A stretch of 64,000 bases of DNA, taken from Holophaga sp. (GTDB lineage Bacteria; Acidobacteriota; Holophagae; Holophagales; Holophagaceae). Under the pieces are notes generated by a model, which saw only the letters and a list, made by a program, of their open reading frames with translations, was not told where the DNA came from and ran no database searches. The position numbers and the translations under genes were made by a program. Where the stretch lies: NCBI GenBank assembly GCA_016715205.1, contig JADKBC010000001.1, positions 186,001 through 250,000 of the forward strand, given 5' to 3'. Below are positions 60,660 to 64,000 of this stretch, in pieces. Within the stretch, counting starts at the first letter, position 1, and the number at the start of each line of letters is the position of its first letter.

Positions 60660-61589
60660 TCACGCCTTGGGAAATGATTCATGGGCTTGGAAGGTCCTGG
60701 AAGACACCTCGGCGATGCGGCGCAGGGCCTGTTCTGCGTAGCAGCCGCGGCGCCAGACCAGGGCCAGGGTGCGGTAAGGCACAGGTTTGGCGAGGGGGCG
60801 CAGGATCACCTGAGCCCGGGAAGCCTCCGTGGCGGCTGCGAGTTGGGGAAGCAAGGTGATCCCCGCACCGCTGGCCACCATCTGCACCAGGGTGGGCAGG
60901 CTGGTGGCGCGGTAGCCAAGTTCTTCGATGCGGGTGGTTCCGCAGGCGCTCAGGGCTTGATTCCGCAGGCAGTGCCCGTCCTCCAGCAGCAACAGGCGCT
61001 CGTCCTCCAGTTTCTCCACCCGCAAGGGTGCCGAGCTAGCCGCCAAGGGATGAGAGGTAGGCAGGCAAAGCAGGAAAGGATCCCGCCCCAGGGCGTGGGT
61101 AACCAGATCACCGAGATCAGCCTCCAGGGCCAACATCGCGCCTTCTAATTCGCCCCGTTGCAGGGCTGCCACCAGGGTATCCGTGCGATCTTCCGTCCAA
61201 AGGGGCATCAGGTTGGGGAAGGCCTCCCGCAGCGATGGCACCAGAAAGGGGAGCAAGTAGGGCGCCAAGGTGGGGATCACGCCCAGCCGTAGCGAGCCCG
61301 CAAAGGGATCCCGGAAGGCGGCTGCTTCCAGGGTCAATTCACGGGAGGCTGCGGCGATCTGGCGCATTCTTGCCAGGAGCGGCCCTCCGGCAGGCGTGAG
61401 GCGAACACCCCCGTGGCTGCGCTCGAAGAGCTGAACGCCCAGGGCTTCCTCCAGGGCAGCCAATTGTGAACTGAGCGAAGGCTGGGCCACCGCGCAGCGT
61501 TCGGCAGCTCGGCGGAAATTCAGGGTTTCTGCCACCGCCAGCGCGTACTGCATCTGGCGAAGCGTAAAGGGAAGGGAATCAAAGTTCAT
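60660..61589 (-). CDS. oxyR: OxyR peroxide-sensing regulator
   Basis: The 309-residue LysR-family protein has an N-terminal winged helix (about 10-66; FRRAAERCAVAQPSLSSQLA). The sensing loop LEDGHCLRNQALSACG carries C207 and C216, the redox pair of OxyR in the GHCL-x6-C pattern. It is divergent from ahpC, ahpD and dps, its classical targets. An OxyR-type operator adjoins its start codon, which suggests autoregulation as well as activation of the defence genes. Confidence 0.92.
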   Translation of the reverse strand: MNFDSLPFTLRQMQYALAVAETLNFRRAAERCAVAQPSLSSQLAALEEALGVQLFERSHGGVRLTPAGGPLLARMRQIAAASRELTLEAAAFRDPFAGSLRLGVIPTLAPYLLPFLVPSLREAFPNLMPLWTEDRTDTLVAALQRGELEGAMLALEADLGDLVTHALGRDPFLLCLPTSHPLAASSAPLRVEKLEDERLLLLEDGHCLRNQALSACGTTRIEELGYRATSLPTLVQMVASGAGITLLPQLAAATEASRAQVILRPLAKPVPYRTLALVWRRGCYAEQALRRIAEVSSRTFQAHESFPKA

Positions 61590-61590
61590 G

Positions 61591-61627
61591 ATTGATCCAG
61601 CCTATCAGAAAGATAGAAACGATATCT
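61591..61627. promoter_or_regulatory. OxyR-type operator
   Basis: ATTG-N7-CTAT-N7-ATAG-N7-ATCT fits the OxyR pattern ATAG-N7-CTAT-N7-ATAG-N7-CTAT in all four blocks with exact spacing; the two inner blocks are perfect. It lies between divergent oxyR and ahpC, adjacent to the oxyR start. Confidence 0.75.
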
Positions 61628-61700
61628 TGGACCCGATTGAACTGAAACCCGATCCTGATGAAGCGGCGTATTCAGGCGCCCCCAAAACCAGGAGAATCCC

Positions 61701-62237
61701 ATGCTGACCGTTGGCGACCACCTTCCCACCTTTGAACTTCAGGCCGTGACCAGCCTGGAAAAGGGACAGGAATTCCAGACCCTGACCCAGGAAAGCTACG
61801 CGGGAAAGTGGAAAGTCCTCTTTCTCTGGCCCATGGATTTCACCTTTGTGTGCCCCACGGAAATTGCGGCCTTTGGCAAGCGCAATGCGGATTTCCAGGA
61901 TCGCGACGCCCAGGTTCTGGGTGCCAGCACCGATACCCATTTCGTGCATCTGGCATGGCGCAATAACCATGCGGATCTCAAGGATTTGCCCTTCCCCATG
62001 CTGGCCGACACCAAGCGCGAGCTGAGTCAGGCGTTAGGTGTGCTGCATAAGGAGGCGGGGGTGCCTTTGCGCGCTACCTTCGTCGTGGATCCCCAGGGTG
62101 TTATCCGCCACGTCAGCGTGAACGATCTGAGTGTGGGCCGCAGCGTGGACGAAGTGCTGCGTGTGCTCGATGCCCTGCAGACCGACGAGCTTTGCCCCTG
62201 CAACTGGAAGAAGGGCGAAGACACCTTGCACGTTTGA
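61701..62237 (+). CDS. ahpC: Peroxiredoxin, AhpC type
   Basis: The 178-residue enzyme reduces hydrogen peroxide and organic hydroperoxides. The peroxidatic cysteine is C51 in DFTFVCPTEI. The C-terminal DELCPCNWKKG carries C165 and C167, one of them the resolving cysteine. AGGAG precedes the ATG. There is no ahpF nearby; AhpD, encoded next, can reduce AhpC in such organisms. An OxyR-type operator lies upstream. Confidence 0.94.
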   Translation: MLTVGDHLPTFELQAVTSLEKGQEFQTLTQESYAGKWKVLFLWPMDFTFVCPTEIAAFGKRNADFQDRDAQVLGASTDTHFVHLAWRNNHADLKDLPFPMLADTKRELSQALGVLHKEAGVPLRATFVVDPQGVIRHVSVNDLSVGRSVDEVLRVLDALQTDELCPCNWKKGEDTLHV

Positions 62238-62264
62238 TCACCCTGCCCTTGCCCTGGAGATGCC

Positions 62265-62804
62265 ATGCCCACCCTCGAAATGCTTCGCGAAGCGCTACCT
62301 GAATACGCGAAAGATCTGAAACTGAATCTGCAAAGTCTGCTGGGAGAGACGAGCCTGAGTGCCGCCCAGCGCTACGGGGTGGCCCTGGCATCCGCTGCCG
62401 CCGCCCGCCAGCCCGAATTGGTGGTGGCGCTCAGACAGGAGGCCCAAAGCCAGGCCGGGCCCGAAACCGTGGAAGACGCCCTGGCGGCTACCGCCATCAT
62501 GGGCATGACCAATGTCTTTTACCGCTTTCGTCACATGGTGGGAAAAGAAAGCTACGCCGCATTACCTGCTCGGCTGCGTATGAATCGGATTGCCAAACCG
62601 GCAGGTTCCAAGCTCGATTTCGAACTGTTCTGCCTGGCCGTGAGTGCCATCAATGCCTGCGAGGCCTGTGTCCGGGCCCATGAAAAGACCTGCCTGGAGC
62701 AGGGCCTCACGGAAACGCAGATCAACGACGCCATTCGGATTGCCGCCACAATTCACGGTCTTGCGGCGGTACTGGTTGCGTCTGCACAGGAGGAATACCC
62801 ATGA
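62265..62804 (+). CDS. ahpD: Alkyl hydroperoxide reductase AhpD
   Basis: The 179-residue carboxymuconolactone-decarboxylase-fold protein has the AhpD catalytic set: C132 and C135 (NACEACVRAH) and H139. It links a lipoyl or thiol reductant to AhpC. It starts 28 bp after ahpC and overlaps the next gene by ATGA. Length matches AhpD (about 175). Confidence 0.93.
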   Translation: MPTLEMLREALPEYAKDLKLNLQSLLGETSLSAAQRYGVALASAAAARQPELVVALRQEAQSQAGPETVEDALAATAIMGMTNVFYRFRHMVGKESYAALPARLRMNRIAKPAGSKLDFELFCLAVSAINACEACVRAHEKTCLEQGLTETQINDAIRIAATIHGLAAVLVASAQEEYP

Positions 62805-63250
62805 AGACAATGGTGATCGATCACCTCAACCGCGAATTGGCCACGGCCCAGGTGCTGCTGCTGAATACCAAGCGGTACCACTGGATGGTGGTGGGCCCCC
62901 ACTTCCGCGATTACCACCTGCGTTTCGACGAGCTGTACCAGGCGGTACTGCCCATGGTCGATGAACTGGGCGAACGCATCCGCATGTTGGGCGGTACCCC
63001 CATTCATGCGCCAGATCAGATCAGTAAAGGCTCTGCCGCGGGTGTTTCGGACCCATCCAGCGCATTGGATGCGCTGGCGATGGTGAGTGAAGCCCTGGCC
63101 AATGAGGAGCGGGTGATTGCACTCATGCATGAGGGCATTGATCTCGCCACCCGAGAAAACGACCCCGGCACGGCAGATCTCCTCACGGCCTTTGTGCAGG
63201 TGCACCAGAAGGAAGCCTGGTTTCTGCGTGCGATGCAAGGCGATCGTTAG
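62801..63250 (+). CDS. dps: Dps-family ferritin-like protein
   Basis: The 149-residue protein has the Dps ferroxidase pattern: YHWMVVGPHFRDYHLRFDELY (H, D and E residues of the site between subunits). Dps oligomers store iron and protect DNA from peroxide. It overlaps ahpD by ATGA and so belongs to the OxyR-linked operon. Confidence 0.9.
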   Translation: MKTMVIDHLNRELATAQVLLLNTKRYHWMVVGPHFRDYHLRFDELYQAVLPMVDELGERIRMLGGTPIHAPDQISKGSAAGVSDPSSALDALAMVSEALANEERVIALMHEGIDLATRENDPGTADLLTAFVQVHQKEAWFLRAMQGDR

Positions 63251-63438
63251 GTCAACCGTTCGGGTTTGCACAACCGCTTTTTATCGTTGCTTGCCCGACC
63301 GCATTTCAGGCAGAGGTGCGTGGGCTGCTCCACGAGTTTTTTGAAGGCCTCAAGGGACTCTGCCAGCGCGTCATCCTTGACGAGCTTGCAGAGTTCCTTG
63401 TCCTTGAGTTTTTTCACAGGGTTAGGCGTTGGGGCCAC
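63247..63438 (-). CDS. Small four-cysteine protein, zinc-ribbon-like
   Basis: The 63-residue protein has ELCKLVKDD and CLKCGRASNDKKRLCKP, four cysteines in an arrangement like a small zinc ribbon. It starts at GTG 63438, overlapping the 3' end of bacterioferritin, and its end overlaps dps by 4 bp. Homologues of this style occur as short hypothetical proteins; function unknown. The start is not well supported by a ribosome site. Confidence 0.55.
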   Translation of the reverse strand: MAPTPNPVKKLKDKELCKLVKDDALAESLEAFKKLVEQPTHLCLKCGRASNDKKRLCKPERLT

Positions 63439-63922
63439 CTGCGCCGGGTTCAGTGCTGTTGCCGAAGGATTGCAGTGCTAGGTAGTTGAGGCCGAATCGT
63501 TCAATCTTTTCGAACTGTTTTTCGAACTGATCAAAATGGCGTTCCTCGTCCACCACAAGGCTTTCGAAAAGCTGTTTGGTGACAGCATCCGCGTTGGCAC
63601 CGCACTCGATGGCCGATTTGTTGTAATCGATCTGGCTGCTCTCTTCCATGGCCATGGCCTGCTTGAGCATGGCGGTGGCTTCGGTGATGGGTGCAACCGG
63701 ACCGGCGGCGGCCATCTTGACTTCGCCCTTGAGGAACAGAATGCGCTCCGCCAATTTCTCCACGTGGATCATCTCTTCGATGGCTGTGCGCTTGAAGAGC
63801 ATGGAGAGCGGCGCCAAACCCTGGTCAGTCAGATGGAAATGAAAAAACATGTACTGGTGCACAGCCTGAAGTTCATCAGCCAAGGCGTGGTTCAGAAGAG
63901 CGATGCTTTTGCTGCGATCCAT
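63422..63922 (-). CDS. bfr: Bacterioferritin
   Basis: The 166-residue four-helix protein has the diiron residues in LADELQAVHQYMFF, EEMIHVEKLAERI and VVDEERHFDQFEKQ. A methionine that could bind haem lies in the second helix region, but haem binding is not certain. AAGGAG precedes the ATG. Placed next to the dps and oxyR genes, it fits an iron storage and peroxide defence cluster. Confidence 0.9.
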   Translation of the reverse strand: MDRSKSIALLNHALADELQAVHQYMFFHFHLTDQGLAPLSMLFKRTAIEEMIHVEKLAERILFLKGEVKMAAAGPVAPITEATAMLKQAMAMEESSQIDYNKSAIECGANADAVTKQLFESLVVDEERHFDQFEKQFEKIERFGLNYLALQSFGNSTEPGAGGPNA

Positions 63923-64000
63923 GATGGCTCCTTGATCAGTTCGATTCCCATTCTATCGGGAAAGGGAAGGGGGCGGAGTATCCTGGGAGATGGTTGGAAT

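Overview
The window is GC-rich, densely coded and bacterial. Gene content suggests a facultative or aerotolerant anaerobe with much molybdenum/tungsten and Fe-S chemistry: a tungsten-type aldehyde oxidoreductase, a xanthine-dehydrogenase-type hydroxylase, several 4Fe-4S proteins, DsrC/DsrMK-like proteins and an OxyR peroxide stress locus. Together with DUF4342, DUF2339/DUF3999 and PyrR, this recalls Acidobacteriota of the Holophaga/Geothrix type. That placement is from memory and is not proved by any marker gene here. No rRNA, tRNA, CRISPR array or transposase was recognised.

Layout. 1-5.9 kb: end of a large exported glycosidase-like protein, then divergent glyA and purB with a parS-like palindrome between them, a semialdehyde-dehydrogenase-like protein and a small EF-hand protein. 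6-26.2 kb: a molybdenum/tungsten region. It holds a poly-ferredoxin, a three-subunit molybdenum hydroxylase whose FAD subunit is frameshifted, moeA, a short ModE-like regulator, two TupA-like binding proteins, modAB with a doubly broken modC, tupBC, and a ferredoxin, W-type AOR and ThiS/MoaD-like operon. Two P5C dehydrogenases lie inside it. Two 25-bp ModE-box-like sites with identical geometry precede the first tupA-like gene and the AOR operon. 26-32 kb: response regulator, ferrochelatase, DUF2339/DUF3999 pair and an NFACT/RqcH-like protein. 32.3-35.9 kb: an operon of DsrC, a DsrM-like cytochrome b, a DsrK-like Fe-S protein and a cysteine desulfurase, with no dsrAB in the window. 35.9-47 kb: kelch protein, pabA-pabB-pabC, EamA exporter, a Cys-tailed AhpD-like protein, AraC regulator, NahK-like kinase, small exported proteins, Tat amidase and uracil permease. 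47-52.8 kb: TMEM175-like channel (frameshifted), tandem FKBP, divergent PilZ paralogues and a B12-type radical SAM protein.

52.8-57.3 kb is a block of about 4.3 kb, flanked by 129/130-bp direct repeats about 93% identical. It holds an exported TPR-PDZ-thioredoxin-PDZ-PDZ protein, a coiled-coil protein, a FecR-domain protein and a decayed YbjN-like gene. The repeats are copies of the junction between the convergent radical SAM and homoserine dehydrogenase genes, so the block looks acquired by recombination. 57.3-64 kb: homoserine dehydrogenase, pyrR-pyrB, a ferredoxin, and a peroxide/iron defence cluster (oxyR divergent from ahpC-ahpD-dps, then a small Cys protein and bacterioferritin).

How it fits together. 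The 6-26 kb genes could import molybdate and tungstate, regulate that import, insert the metal into cofactor and use it in two oxidoreductases fed by ferredoxins. Three genes carry single-base deletions and one of them also has a nonsense codon, so either some functions are being lost or the assembly has local indel errors. Resequencing would decide.
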